Assembly (NCBI RefSeq): GCF_001650725.1
Contig: NZ_LXVX01000016.1
Span: 186,001 to 250,000, forward strand
DNA from: Sphingobium sp. TCM1
GTDB lineage: Bacteria; Pseudomonadota; Alphaproteobacteria; Sphingomonadales; Sphingomonadaceae
Length of the DNA stretch: 64,000 nucleotides
Direction: 5' to 3'
Shown: positions 25,146 through 33,780 of the stretch, one piece after another
Position numbering within the stretch: position 1 is the first letter of the stretch
How the letters are laid out: each line of letters begins with the position of its first letter
The notes under the pieces: model-generated
The model's input: only the letters and a program-made list of their open reading frames with translations
The model's database searches: none
What the model was told of the DNA's origin: nothing
Translations under genes and position numbers: made by a program

Positions 25146-27512
25146 TCACCCCTGTCCGCTGGCGATCGCCGCCATCAGCGCATCCTGATCGTAACGATAG
25201 ATGCTGCCGTCCTGCGGACCGGCCGCGCGCGGCGACGTGCGCAACTGGACGACTCGGCATCCCATGATTTCCGCCGCCTGCACCGCATCGGAACCGCTGC
25301 ACAGCACCACGTCGCGCGGATCGACAGCCGCGTCGGCCGGCAGGCCCAGCATCACGTCATGCCCCGCCTGACGCAGCAGCGGCGCCAGTATCTCGCGCGT
25401 CCAGCCATCGTCGCTGTCGGCCAGCAGGCAGCGCCCGCGCGGCCGCTCGTCCAGCGTCTCTTCGGGCAGCGCGGCGAACAGGGCGAAGGGGTTGAGCACT
25501 TCCAGATGCTCGCCATCGATCACCGATATGCCGCTCAGCAGTCCGTGCATCGCTACCATGTCGGGCACCAGCGGCATGTCGACGATATCCAGCACCGCCG
25601 CCACCGGATAGCAGGCCTCCCGCTGGTCGCCCCGCAGGCGCAAGGCCGAAACCTTGTCCCGGTCGAACCGGTCATGGCCATTGGCTACCGGCATCAGGCG
25701 CCCGTCGAGCCGCACGAAGGCGCGACCGCCGGATCGTCCGAACAGGCGCGCATCGATATCCTCGACGCGTTCGATCAGCGACAATTTGAGCAGACGTCGC
25801 TCGCCGGTCAGTTCCTCGAAGCGCAACGCCGCGACCATTTCGACCCCGGCCTTGGCATCGTCCTGCTCTTCCTGCCATTGCGCCGCCCGATCGTCGATGA
25901 TGTTGGGCAGGCGCGCCGCATTCGCCAGGCCCGCCGCATCCAGCAGCAGCATCGGCTTGCCATTGTCGGGCAGGGTCATGCCGGCATAGACGCCGGTCGC
26001 CATGACCAGCGGCGAGGCGGGACGGATCACCAGTTCCTCATGATTGTCGACAGCCGCCACGCCCATGGCGAAGGGGACGCCAGTGGCGGATCGCACGACC
26101 ATGATCGCGCGCGGCCCCGCCTGCGCCAGCTTCTCCATGCCCAGCACGTCCTCCAGCGCGATCATCGAATGGCGAACGCCGCGAATGGTGGCGATCTGCG
26201 CGCCGGCCACCTCGCTGATCTGGAGCATGTCGTTGTTGTCGTGCAGGATTTCCACGACCGCCGAGCGCGGTATGGCGAAATGCTGACCGCCCGCGCGAAT
26301 GATGAGGCCGGGAATGATGGTCAGGGTCAGCGGCACGCGCAGCGTGATGCACAGCCCCTGGCCCGGCTGATTGTCGAGTGCGATGACGCCGCCGATCCGC
26401 TCCACATTGGCGCGCACCACGTCCATGCCCACGCCCCGGCCGGAAATGGCGGTTACCTGCCGGGCGGTGGACAGCCCCGGCTGGAAGATCAGCTCCAGCC
26501 GATCCTGCTCGCTCATCCGCGCCGCCGCTTCGGGCGTCAGCCGCCCGGCAGCGATCGCCTTTTCGACGAGACGCGCCGTGTCGATTCCCGCACCGTCGTC
26601 GGCAATCGCGATGACGATCTGGTTGCCCGACTGCCGGGCCTCGACCCGCAGCTTGCCGACCTCCGGCTTGCCCCTGGCGCGGCGCTTGTCCGGCGTCTCG
26701 ATGCCATGGTCGATGCTGTTGCGCACGATATGGGTGAGCGGGTCGACGACCATCTCCACCATCTCGCGGTCCATTTCCACATCGCCGCCTTCCAGCGTCA
26801 GGTCGATGCGCTTGCCCAGTTCGCGACCCAGATCGCGCACCATGCGCGGGATCGCGGCGAACAGCCGGTCGACGCGCTGCATCCGGGTCTTGGAAATCAC
26901 GTCGCGCATGTCCGCGACGCAGGCCGACAGCCGTTCGAATACCGTATCGAGTTCGGGGTCTGCGGACCGCTCGCGCAGCTTGCGCGACAACTCGTTGCGC
27001 GCCAGGACCATGTCCGAAACGCCGTTCATGAGCTGGTCGATCAGGCTCAGCGGCAGGCGGATGGTCCGTGGCCCCGCCTGCCGTGCGGCGACCTGCGCCA
27101 CGGCGGCTTCGGCGACCGGCGCGGCGGACGGCACGGACCTCTCGACCGGCGCACTCAGCGCCGCGATCAGATAATCGTCATTCTCGTTGGGCAGCGCGGC
27201 GCCCATGGCGACCGCTTCCGCCAATTCGCCGATCCGGTCCATCAGGCCCAGGACCGCGCTCACCGTCGCGGCGTCCGCCTGCCGGTTGCCGGCGCGAATC
27301 TCCGACAGCACATCCTCGGCCGCATGGCTCAACCGCTCGAAACGGGGCAGGTTGAGGAAGCCGCAACTGCCCTTCACGGTGTGGAAGAAGCGGAAAATGG
27401 CATCCAGCCGGTCGCGATCCGACGGATCGGCCTCCCACGCAATCACCTCCCCGGCGAGCGCCTCCAGTGTCTCCTGGGTTTCGGATATGAATTCCTGAAG
27501 TAGTTCGTCCAT
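25146..27512 (-). CDS. cheA: Chemotaxis histidine kinase CheA with C-terminal pseudo-receiver
   Basis: A 788-residue kinase. The HPt domain has phospho-His44 (FRFFHTVKGSCGF). No clear CheY-binding P2 domain is visible; an Ala-rich linker leads to the dimerisation helices near residue 175 (IRLPLSLIDQLMNGVSDMV). The ATPase domain has HIVRNSIDHGIE (N box), DDGAGID (G1) and RGVGMDVV (G2), followed by a CheW-like domain. The last 100 residues look like a degenerate receiver: it starts CLLADSDDGWTREIL but has DVVLCSGSD where the phosphoacceptor Asp should be. First gene of the chemotaxis operon. Confidence 0.95.
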   Translation of the reverse strand: MDELLQEFISETQETLEALAGEVIAWEADPSDRDRLDAIFRFFHTVKGSCGFLNLPRFERLSHAAEDVLSEIRAGNRQADAATVSAVLGLMDRIGELAEAVAMGAALPNENDDYLIAALSAPVERSVPSAAPVAEAAVAQVAARQAGPRTIRLPLSLIDQLMNGVSDMVLARNELSRKLRERSADPELDTVFERLSACVADMRDVISKTRMQRVDRLFAAIPRMVRDLGRELGKRIDLTLEGGDVEMDREMVEMVVDPLTHIVRNSIDHGIETPDKRRARGKPEVGKLRVEARQSGNQIVIAIADDGAGIDTARLVEKAIAAGRLTPEAAARMSEQDRLELIFQPGLSTARQVTAISGRGVGMDVVRANVERIGGVIALDNQPGQGLCITLRVPLTLTIIPGLIIRAGGQHFAIPRSAVVEILHDNNDMLQISEVAGAQIATIRGVRHSMIALEDVLGMEKLAQAGPRAIMVVRSATGVPFAMGVAAVDNHEELVIRPASPLVMATGVYAGMTLPDNGKPMLLLDAAGLANAARLPNIIDDRAAQWQEEQDDAKAGVEMVAALRFEELTGERRLLKLSLIERVEDIDARLFGRSGGRAFVRLDGRLMPVANGHDRFDRDKVSALRLRGDQREACYPVAAVLDIVDMPLVPDMVAMHGLLSGISVIDGEHLEVLNPFALFAALPEETLDERPRGRCLLADSDDGWTREILAPLLRQAGHDVMLGLPADAAVDPRDVVLCSGSDAVQAAEIMGCRVVQLRTSPRAAGPQDGSIYRYDQDALMAAIASGQG

Positions 27513-27594
27513 TGCCTCTTGGCCCCACGGAAGCGCGCAGCCGCACCATGGCGGGGCGTGGTTAAAGGGTCGTTAAAGGCGCGACGACATGCAA

Positions 27595-27627
27595 AAGGGG
27601 CGCCGCGATCCCATCGCGACGCCCCTT
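27595..27627 (-). terminator. Rho-independent terminator of the small lipoprotein gene
   Basis: A 15-bp stem (AAGGGGCG...GCGAT against ATCGCGACGCCCCTT, one G-T pair) with a three-base loop is followed on the minus strand by TTTTGCATG. It lies 27 bp past the stop of the gene at 27654 and before cheA. Confidence 0.85.
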
Positions 27628-27653
27628 GCAGGTCAGACGAACCAGTGGTTCGC

Positions 27654-27923
27654 TTATTCCTTGTTCTCGACGGCTTCCTCTGCCTTCTCGCCCGCCTCGC
27701 GGGTGGCGTCGGCCTTGTTCTCCAGCGCATCGGCCGCGTTCTCGGCCGCATTTTCCGCGCTGCCGGTCAGATTGTCGGCCATCGCTTCCATGTTGTCGGC
27801 CTGGTTGTCGAGTGCGTCCGCCTGGTTTTCGTAAGCATTCTCGACCTTGTTTTCCTGGGCGGAATCGCACGCGGCGAGCGCCACAAGGCTGGCAAGGCCA
27901 AGGACTTTGACGAAGGTTTTCAC
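27654..27923 (-). CDS. Small Asn/Ala/Glu-rich lipoprotein
   Basis: An 89-residue protein starting at a GTG with AGGAGA 8 bases upstream. The signal peptide VKTFVKVLGLASLVALAAC ends in a lipobox with the acylated Cys at position 19. The mature part is a low-complexity helical repeat in which ENQAD, DNQAD, ENAAD and ENKAD recur roughly every 7-11 residues, likely forming a rod or coiled coil at the membrane. No family name can be given. A terminator follows. Confidence 0.78.
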   Translation of the reverse strand: MKTFVKVLGLASLVALAACDSAQENKVENAYENQADALDNQADNMEAMADNLTGSAENAAENAADALENKADATREAGEKAEEAVENKE

Positions 27924-28068
27924 GGCGTTTTCTCCTGTTGCGCCCCCTGGGGCTGACGTCATTCGGCATAGGGTCCGATTGGCGCAACGCCATGCCGAAC
28001 CCTGACGCCGATCAACTGGCCGCGCCGGGGATGGTTCCCGTCGCAGGCTCGTTTCGTCGCATAAACGA

Positions 28069-28503
28069 TTATTTTCTGAGCGAATCGCGGATTTCCCGCA
28101 GCAGCATTATGTCTTCCGGCGTCGGCGCGGGGGTAGCTTCCGGTTCGGGCTTGGCGGTCAGCTTGTTCACCGCCTTGACCAGCAGGAAGATGATGAAGGC
28201 CAGGATCAGGAAATTGACCAGCACCGTCAGGAACTCGCCCCAACCGAACATGGCGACCCCGGCCGCCTTCAGGTCGGCATAGCTTTCGGGATTGCCCTTG
28301 AAGCCAGCGGGCAGGTCGCCGAGGCGGATGAAATAGCCGGAAAAGTCGGCCCCGCCGAAGACATAGCCAACCACCGGCATGATCAGGTCGTCGGTCAGCG
28401 ACTTGGTGATCGTGGCGAAGGCGCCGCCGATGATCACGCCCACGGCCAGGTCCATCACGTTGCCGCGGTTGATGAACGTCTTGAATTCCGAAATCAGCCC
28501 CAT
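28069..28503 (-). CDS. mscL: Large-conductance mechanosensitive channel MscL
   Basis: A 144-residue channel that opens under membrane tension during hypo-osmotic shock. It shows the family N-terminus [20 protein letters not shown], the first helix [20 protein letters not shown], and the second helix [18 protein letters not shown], followed by a cytoplasmic helix ([12 protein letters not shown]). The ATG at 28503 is preferred over an upstream start. It is divergent from the lemA gene. Confidence 0.96.
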   Translation of the reverse strand: MGLISEFKTFINRGNVMDLAVGVIIGGAFATITKSLTDDLIMPVVGYVFGGADFSGYFIRLGDLPAGFKGNPESYADLKAAGVAMFGWGEFLTVLVNFLILAFIIFLLVKAVNKLTAKPEPEATPAPTPEDIMLLREIRDSLRK

Positions 28504-28705
28504 GTGCAATCCCCTTGTGCCAGGGCGTTTCCGAGGCACGGGGAAATATCCGCCGGCTCGGAAAACGCCTCAAATCAAATGACTGAAGCCTCCGGACCGA
28601 TACCATCGGAACGGATGATCCCGCTATGATATAATCAGGATGGCCCGTTGCGCCACGCGCGGCAACGTCCTATTTCCCCAAGCGAAACAAAGCCGAGGAT
28701 GTTCC

Positions 28706-29308
28706 ATGACGCTCCTGCGCCGCTTCTCCACTTTCCTGCTGCCGATCTTCGGCGCCCTCGCCCTGTCGGCCTGCGGCATCAACAGCGTGCCGACCGCCGA
28801 AGAGGAAGCCAAGGCCAAATGGGCCGATGTCCAGGCCCAATATCAGCGCCGCGCCAACCTGACCGGCAATCTCGTCGCCACGGTCAAGGCGGCGGGCAAG
28901 CAGGAACAGGCGACCCTGACCGCCGTCACCGAAGCCCGCGCCAGGGCGACCTCGATCCAAGTCAATGCCGAGGATCTGTCCGATCCCGCCAAGGTCGCGC
29001 AGTTCCAGGCCGCCCAGGCGCAACTCAGTCAGGGACTGGGTCGTCTGCTGGCATCGGTCGAGGCCTATCCCGACCTCAAGACCAACGAGAATTTCCTGCA
29101 ACTCCAGTCGCAGTTGGAAGGCACGGAAAACCGCATCGCCGTCGCGATCCGCGACTATAATGCGGCAGTGCAGGCCTATAATACCCGCATCCGCACCTTC
29201 CCCGACGCGATCGGCGCCAAGCTGATCCATGGCGCCAAGCCCATGACTCCGTTCCAGGCGACCACGCCCGGCGCGGAAGAAGCGCCGAAGGTCGACTTCG
29301 GCAACTGA
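28706..29308 (+). CDS. LemA family lipoprotein
   Basis: A 200-residue protein beginning with a lipoprotein signal (FLLPIFGALALSAC). The mature protein has the LemA pattern KWADVQAQYQRRANLTGNLV, SQGLGRLLASVEAYPDLKTN and ENFLQLQSQLEGTENRI, a mainly helical fold. LemA proteins are associated with TPM-domain partners, exactly as here (next gene after 4 bp). Function of the family is not established. GAGGA precedes the ATG. Confidence 0.93.
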   Translation: MTLLRRFSTFLLPIFGALALSACGINSVPTAEEEAKAKWADVQAQYQRRANLTGNLVATVKAAGKQEQATLTAVTEARARATSIQVNAEDLSDPAKVAQFQAAQAQLSQGLGRLLASVEAYPDLKTNENFLQLQSQLEGTENRIAVAIRDYNAAVQAYNTRIRTFPDAIGAKLIHGAKPMTPFQATTPGAEEAPKVDFGN

Positions 29309-29312
29309 TCCG

Positions 29313-30113
29313 ATGCTTCGCCGCCTGCTCCTGATCCTCACGTTGCTGGCGCTCGCGCCGGCGGCGTGGGCGCAGAGCTTCCCCAAATTCGACGACAAGG
29401 GCGTTGTCGATGCGGCGAACCTGCTCGACCCGGCGCAGGAACAAGCGCTCAGCGCCAAGCTGATCGCAGAAAAGAAGGCGAGCGGCCGGGCGCTGGTGGT
29501 GGCGACCATCCCCGACCTCCAGGGCTATGATATTGCCGATTATGGCTATCGCCTTGGCCGGGCCTGGGCGATCGGCGACAAGGAAAATCAGGGCGCGTTG
29601 CTGATCGTCGCGCCTGCCGAGCGCAAGGTGCGGATCGAGGTTGGCTACGGCCTCGAAGGCATCCTGACCGACGCCCTCTCCTCCAGCATCGTCCGCAACG
29701 CCATCACCCCGCGCTTCAAGGCGGGCGACATGGCAGGCGGCATCAACGCCGGCGTGGACGAGATCACGACATTGCTCGCCCTGCCGCCCGACCAAGCCCG
29801 ACAGCGCGCGGCGCAGGCTGAAGAACAGGCGCGGAGCGGGAATGGCGACGGCGCCATCCTCGGCTTCTGGATCATCCTGTTCATCGTCTTCTTCATCGCC
29901 CTGCCGCTCCTGTCGCGGGTGCGCGGCGGCAAGCGCTATCGGGGCAGCGGCGGCGCGCCGATCATCATCTGGGGGCCGGGTACCGGTGGTTCCGGCTGGG
30001 GATCTGGCGGTGGCGGCGGCTGGGGCGGATCGAGCTGGGGCGGCGGTGATAGCGGCGGTGGCTTTTCGGGCGGCGGCAGCTTCGGCGGCGGCGGGGCATC
30101 GGGGGATTGGTGA
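29313..30113 (+). CDS. TPM-domain membrane protein with glycine-rich tail (YgcG type)
   Basis: A 266-residue protein: signal peptide (ending AWAQ), TPM domain at about 25-150 (FDDKGVVDAANLL, GRALVVATIPDLQGYDIADY, GALLIVAPAERKVRIEVGYGLEG), a transmembrane helix near 190-208, and a C-terminal Gly/Ser/Trp-rich tail. This architecture is the YgcG family, usually in operon with LemA. The stop overlaps the start of the next TPM gene by one base. Confidence 0.92.
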   Translation: MLRRLLLILTLLALAPAAWAQSFPKFDDKGVVDAANLLDPAQEQALSAKLIAEKKASGRALVVATIPDLQGYDIADYGYRLGRAWAIGDKENQGALLIVAPAERKVRIEVGYGLEGILTDALSSSIVRNAITPRFKAGDMAGGINAGVDEITTLLALPPDQARQRAAQAEEQARSGNGDGAILGFWIILFIVFFIALPLLSRVRGGKRYRGSGGAPIIIWGPGTGGSGWGSGGGGGWGGSSWGGGDSGGGFSGGGSFGGGGASGDW

Positions 30114-30790
30114 TGCAGCTTCATCTGACGCAGGCCGACCATCATCTGGTGTCCGCCGCCGTGGCGGAGGCCGAAGAACAGACCTCTGGCGAGATCGTCA
30201 CCATCGTCGCGCGACGGTCCGACAGCTATCATGATGTCGGCCTCAGCTGGGCGGCGGCGGCGGTGTTCATCGCCCTGGCGCTGATGGCCGCCTATCCGGC
30301 GCATCTGCGCGCCTTCCTCTCGACCTTGCTGCTCGACTGGGAGCATGAGCTGGCCGACTGGAAGCTGCTGACCGGCCTGCTCGGCCTGCTCATCCTCAAA
30401 TTCCTGGTCGTGCGCTATCTGCTGGCGATCATGCCGCTGCGGATGCTGATGACCCCGCGCGCGACCAAGGCGCGCCGGGTGCGACGCCGCGCTATCCTCC
30501 TCTTCCGTACCGCGGCCGAAGCGCGCACCCATGGACGCACCGGAGTCCTCATCTATCTCTCGCTCGACGAACATCGCGCCGAGATCGTGGCCGACCGGGC
30601 GATCAACGAAAAGGTCGCACCGGAAGCCTGGGGCGAGGCGATGGCCGCACTGATCGACGCGATCCGCGCTGGCCGCGCCGGCGAAGGCTTGGCCGGGGCC
30701 GTGCGCCAAGTGGGCGCCGTCCTCGCCACCCACTTCCCGCGCGCGCATGACGACATCAATGAACTACCCGACAGGCTGATCGAATTATGA
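30113..30790 (+). CDS. Second TPM-domain membrane protein
   Basis: A 225-residue protein with TPM-like sequence split around two membrane helices: EAEEQTSGEIVTIVARRSDSY at the start, helices near 45-60 and 85-105, then the domain resumes with EARTHGRTGVLIYLSLDEHRAEI and VADRAINEKV. It starts at an ATG overlapping the preceding TGA and ends overlapping the NUDIX gene by 4 bp. It likely works with LemA and the first TPM protein in an envelope process. Confidence 0.86.
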   Translation: MQLHLTQADHHLVSAAVAEAEEQTSGEIVTIVARRSDSYHDVGLSWAAAAVFIALALMAAYPAHLRAFLSTLLLDWEHELADWKLLTGLLGLLILKFLVVRYLLAIMPLRMLMTPRATKARRVRRRAILLFRTAAEARTHGRTGVLIYLSLDEHRAEIVADRAINEKVAPEAWGEAMAALIDAIRAGRAGEGLAGAVRQVGAVLATHFPRAHDDINELPDRLIEL

Positions 30791-31329
30791 CCGACCCCGA
30801 CCGGACCGTGCCGGAAGAAGTGATGTGGGCCGGCCGCTTCATCACCGCCAAGAAACGCGGAAAATGGGAATATGTCGGCCGCGCGCGCGGCATCCACGCG
30901 GCCGTCATCCTGGCCATCGACGAAGCGGCCGACGGCCGGCACGTCCTGCTCGTCGATCAATATCGCGTCCCGCTTGGCCGCCGCTGCATCGAACTGCCCG
31001 CCGGGCTCGTCGGCGATCATGACGCGGGCGAGGACGCCAGCCTGGCCGCCGCGCGCGAACTGGAGGAAGAAACCGGCTACCGCCCCGCCCGGCTCGAATC
31101 GCTCGGCCAATTCTACAGCTCCCCCGGCATGGTGTCGGAAAGCTTTACCCTGTTCCGCGCCCATGGGCTGGAAAGGACGGGCGAAGGCGGCGGCGTCGAT
31201 GGCGAGGACATCCATGTCCACCGCGTCCCGCTCGCCAGCCTGCCCGATCAGGTCAACGCCTGGCGGCAGGAAGGCTATGCGATTGACGTGAAGCTGCTGC
31301 TCCTGCTGGGCGCGGGGATGCTCGGCTGA
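30787..31329 (+). CDS. NUDIX hydrolase (ADP-ribose pyrophosphatase-like)
   Basis: A 180-residue NUDIX enzyme. The Nudix box at residues 76-98 has all key residues in order (Gly76, Glu82, Arg90-Glu91, Glu93-Glu94 and Gly97). The upstream VLLVDQYRVPLGRRCIELPAG phrase is typical of ADP-ribose/nucleoside-diphosphate-sugar pyrophosphatases of the NudF group. It is the fourth gene of the lemA operon by 4-bp overlap; the link with the envelope genes may be incidental. Confidence 0.88.
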   Translation: MTDPDRTVPEEVMWAGRFITAKKRGKWEYVGRARGIHAAVILAIDEAADGRHVLLVDQYRVPLGRRCIELPAGLVGDHDAGEDASLAAARELEEETGYRPARLESLGQFYSSPGMVSESFTLFRAHGLERTGEGGGVDGEDIHVHRVPLASLPDQVNAWRQEGYAIDVKLLLLLGAGMLG

Positions 31330-31363
31330 CCTCCGTTGGCGCCGGGTTTGTCGAAGCCCGTCT

Positions 31364-31819
31364 TTACGGCACCCGATACCAGGATGCGACCCGGTCCAGC
31401 GCCAGGGTCAGCACCAGCTTGCCCGCCCGGCTCGGCCAGCCCAGCGCCTTTTCCGCCGTAACCAGCCCTTCGCCGGCACAGGCGACCCGCCACAATATGT
31501 CCGCCAGCCCCGGCCCGGCGGCCCCGATCGCCCCGTCGAACCGCTCGCGGGCGGACAGTTGCGCCAAGGTCGGATCACTCCGGCGGCCCGGTCCGCGCCG
31601 TCCGCCCTCGCGCGGGGCCGCATCCCAGCGCATCGTCACGCGCGCGCCCAGCCCGGCCCTTTCCCAGTCGGCACGCAGCATGTCGCCCGCGACAAAATGG
31701 CGCTCGCTCAGATGGCCGCGCGCGTGCAGCCAGGACAGAGGCGACTCGCCAAGATGGACCATTACCGTCCGCCGTTGGCCGTCCGGCCCTTCGACCTGCT
31801 GCTCGACATGGTTCGTCAT
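31364..31819 (-). CDS. DUF6456-like protein
   Basis: A 151-residue protein whose core (PLSWLHARGHLSERHF, AGDMLRADWERAGLGARVT, then FDGAIGAAGPGLADILWRV and GLVTAEKALGWPSRAGKLVL) resembles the C-terminal DUF6456 helical domain of alphaproteobacterial regulatory-type proteins. The helix-rich C-terminus (EKALGWPSRAGKLVLTLALD) looks like a DNA-binding helix-turn-helix. It is divergent from the XRE regulator with 95 bp between them. Function unknown. Confidence 0.65.
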   Translation of the reverse strand: MTNHVEQQVEGPDGQRRTVMVHLGESPLSWLHARGHLSERHFVAGDMLRADWERAGLGARVTMRWDAAPREGGRRGPGRRSDPTLAQLSARERFDGAIGAAGPGLADILWRVACAGEGLVTAEKALGWPSRAGKLVLTLALDRVASWYRVP

Positions 31820-31914
31820 CCGCGCCTCCATCCTAAGAATCATGAGGATAAGGCTTGCCATATCGGATAATCTGTAGGAAACGGAAAACCAAATAGGTTA
31901 TCGTGAGGTCCGCA

Positions 31915-32478
31915 ATGATTACCCGCATCCGCGAGGTCCGCAAGGCGAAGGGACTGACCCTGGAACAGGTCGGCGCCCTGTGCGATCCGCCTACCACTGC
32001 ACAGACGATCGGGCGACTGGAAACCGGAACCCGCACCGTGTCTGTCAAATGGCTGAACCGCATCGCGCAGGCGCTTGGCGTGACCAGCGCCGAACTGGTG
32101 GCGCTGCCGGGACAGAGCGAAGTGGCGGTCGCCGCCCTGCTCGGCCCCGACGGCGCACGCGCGCCGACCCGTCCACTGTCCTTCCCGCCCCCGATCGGGT
32201 CGGACGGCATGGTGGGCGTGCATGTGGGCGCCAGCATCGGCGACTATCGCGCGGGAGACGCCATCTGGTGCCGCCGCATCGCGCCAGACGATTATGCCAG
32301 CGCGCTCAATCGCGACATATTGCTGCCCCGGCCCGCCGGACGCTTCCTGTTCGGGCGGCTGATCGGGCGGGAAGGCGACCGCCTGCAACTTCTGCCGCTC
32401 GGTTCGGGCACCAGGCAGCTGGTGTTGACCGACCCGCCCTGGGCCGCCGTCGCCGAACAGCTGGTGCGACGCCTGTAG
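31915..32478 (+). CDS. XRE-family regulator with LexA/S24-like C-terminal domain
   Basis: A 187-residue protein. Residues 1-58 form an XRE/Cro helix-turn-helix (ITRIREVRKAKGLTLEQVG, TAQTIGRLETGTRTVS, LNRIAQALGVTSAEL). The rest (VGVHVGASIGDYRAGDAIWC, RFLFGRLIGREGDRLQLLPL) has the beta-rich layout of a LexA/S24 dimerisation domain, but the catalytic Ser/Lys pair is not evident, so self-cleavage is unlikely. GAGGT sits before the ATG at 31915. It may regulate the divergent gene. Confidence 0.8.
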   Translation: MITRIREVRKAKGLTLEQVGALCDPPTTAQTIGRLETGTRTVSVKWLNRIAQALGVTSAELVALPGQSEVAVAALLGPDGARAPTRPLSFPPPIGSDGMVGVHVGASIGDYRAGDAIWCRRIAPDDYASALNRDILLPRPAGRFLFGRLIGREGDRLQLLPLGSGTRQLVLTDPPWAAVAEQLVRRL

Positions 32479-32607
32479 CGGGGCGGTTGCACCCTGTGAT
32501 GCCACTCCGCCACCCAAAGGGGATGCACATGCCACATTCGCTCCCCTAGCCAATTTGTCGCTCTGCGCTTAACCATAAGTCAAAGCTGTGCATCCAAAAG
32601 AGGGACC

Positions 32608-33780
32608 ATGACACTCAACGTCCTCATGCTGTCGACCCTCTTTCCCGACATCAGCCGGCCCAATTTCGGCGTGTTCGTGGAAAGACAGGCGCGCGAACTG
32701 GCCAGCCGCCCGGAAGCCGACGTGACCGTGGTCGCGCCGGTCGGACTGCCGCCCTGGCCGCTGTCGCTCGCCAGCCGCTACGCCGCGCTCCGCGCCCTGC
32801 CGCGCAAGGAGCGATGGCGCGAGTTGACCGTTTATCGCCCGACTTTTTCCATCATCCCCAAATTCGGCGGGCGCGCCAATGTCGGCGCCATGACCCGTGC
32901 GATCCTGCCGCTGGTGAGGCGGCTGCACGCCGAAAAGTCCTTCGACGTGATCGACGCCAGCTTCTTCTTCCCCGATGGCCCGGTGGCGCAAAGATTGTCG
33001 AAGGCGCTGGGCGTCCCCTATTCGGTGAAGGCCCGCGGCGCCGACATCCACTATTGGGGGACGCAGGGCGGCACGCGCCACATGGTGCGCAAGGCAGCCG
33101 ACGGCGCCGCCGGACTCCTCGCCGTGTCCGACGCGATGCGGCGATCGATGATGCGGATGGGAATCGACGGAGACAAGATCCGCGTCCACTATACTGGCGT
33201 TGATCTCGACACATTCGAAATCACCGACCGCGCCGCGGCCAAGGCGGCGCTCGACTTCAACGGCCCCGTAGTGCTCAGCGTCGGCGCGCTCATTCCACGC
33301 AAGGGCCAGGATCTGCTGGTGCGCGCGCTGCCGCATCTGCCCGACGTCACGCTGCTGCTGGCGGGTCAGGGGCAATACCGGCGCACGCTGGAAAATCTCG
33401 CACAGGAACTAGGCGTGGAACGGCGGATCGGCTTTCTCGGCTCGGTCCCGCATCACAAGCTGCCCCGCATCTTCGCCGCCGCCGATGTCATGGCGCTGCC
33501 GTCCGAATCGGAAGGTCTCGCCAATGCCTGGGTCGAATCGCTGGCGTGCGGCACCCCCATCGTCATCAGCGACGTGGGGGGCGCGCGCGAACTGCTCGAC
33601 CGGCCGGAGGCGGGGCAGATCGTGGCGCGCGATCCCGAAGCCATCGCCGCCGCCATCCGCGCGATCCTGGATGATCCGCCCGCGCAGGCAGCGGTGCGCG
33701 AAACCGCGCTGCGCTTCACCTGGCAGGCCAATGGCGACGCGTTGCTCGCGCATCTTCAGGGGATAGCGGCGTCCGTCTGA
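32608..33780 (+). CDS. Glycosyltransferase family 4
   Basis: A 390-residue GT-B enzyme. The N-terminal domain starts LNVLMLSTLFPDISRPNFGVFVE; the C-terminal nucleotide-sugar domain has VVLSVGALIPRKGQDLLVRA, VERRIGFLGSVPHHKLPRIF and the E-x7-E region SESEGLANAWVESLACGTPIV with D-V-G-G-A-R-E. It transfers a sugar from a nucleotide donor in surface polysaccharide or lipid glycosylation. Its end overlaps the convergent NasA-like gene by 25 bp. Confidence 0.92.
   Translation: MTLNVLMLSTLFPDISRPNFGVFVERQARELASRPEADVTVVAPVGLPPWPLSLASRYAALRALPRKERWRELTVYRPTFSIIPKFGGRANVGAMTRAILPLVRRLHAEKSFDVIDASFFFPDGPVAQRLSKALGVPYSVKARGADIHYWGTQGGTRHMVRKAADGAAGLLAVSDAMRRSMMRMGIDGDKIRVHYTGVDLDTFEITDRAAAKAALDFNGPVVLSVGALIPRKGQDLLVRALPHLPDVTLLLAGQGQYRRTLENLAQELGVERRIGFLGSVPHHKLPRIFAAADVMALPSESEGLANAWVESLACGTPIVISDVGGARELLDRPEAGQIVARDPEAIAAAIRAILDDPPAQAAVRETALRFTWQANGDALLAHLQGIAASV

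Noticed and set aside
25140..27503. A 787-codon plus-strand frame antisense to cheA
   Set aside because: CheA on the minus strand has all domain motifs; the plus-strand translation is low-complexity with no recognisable domain.
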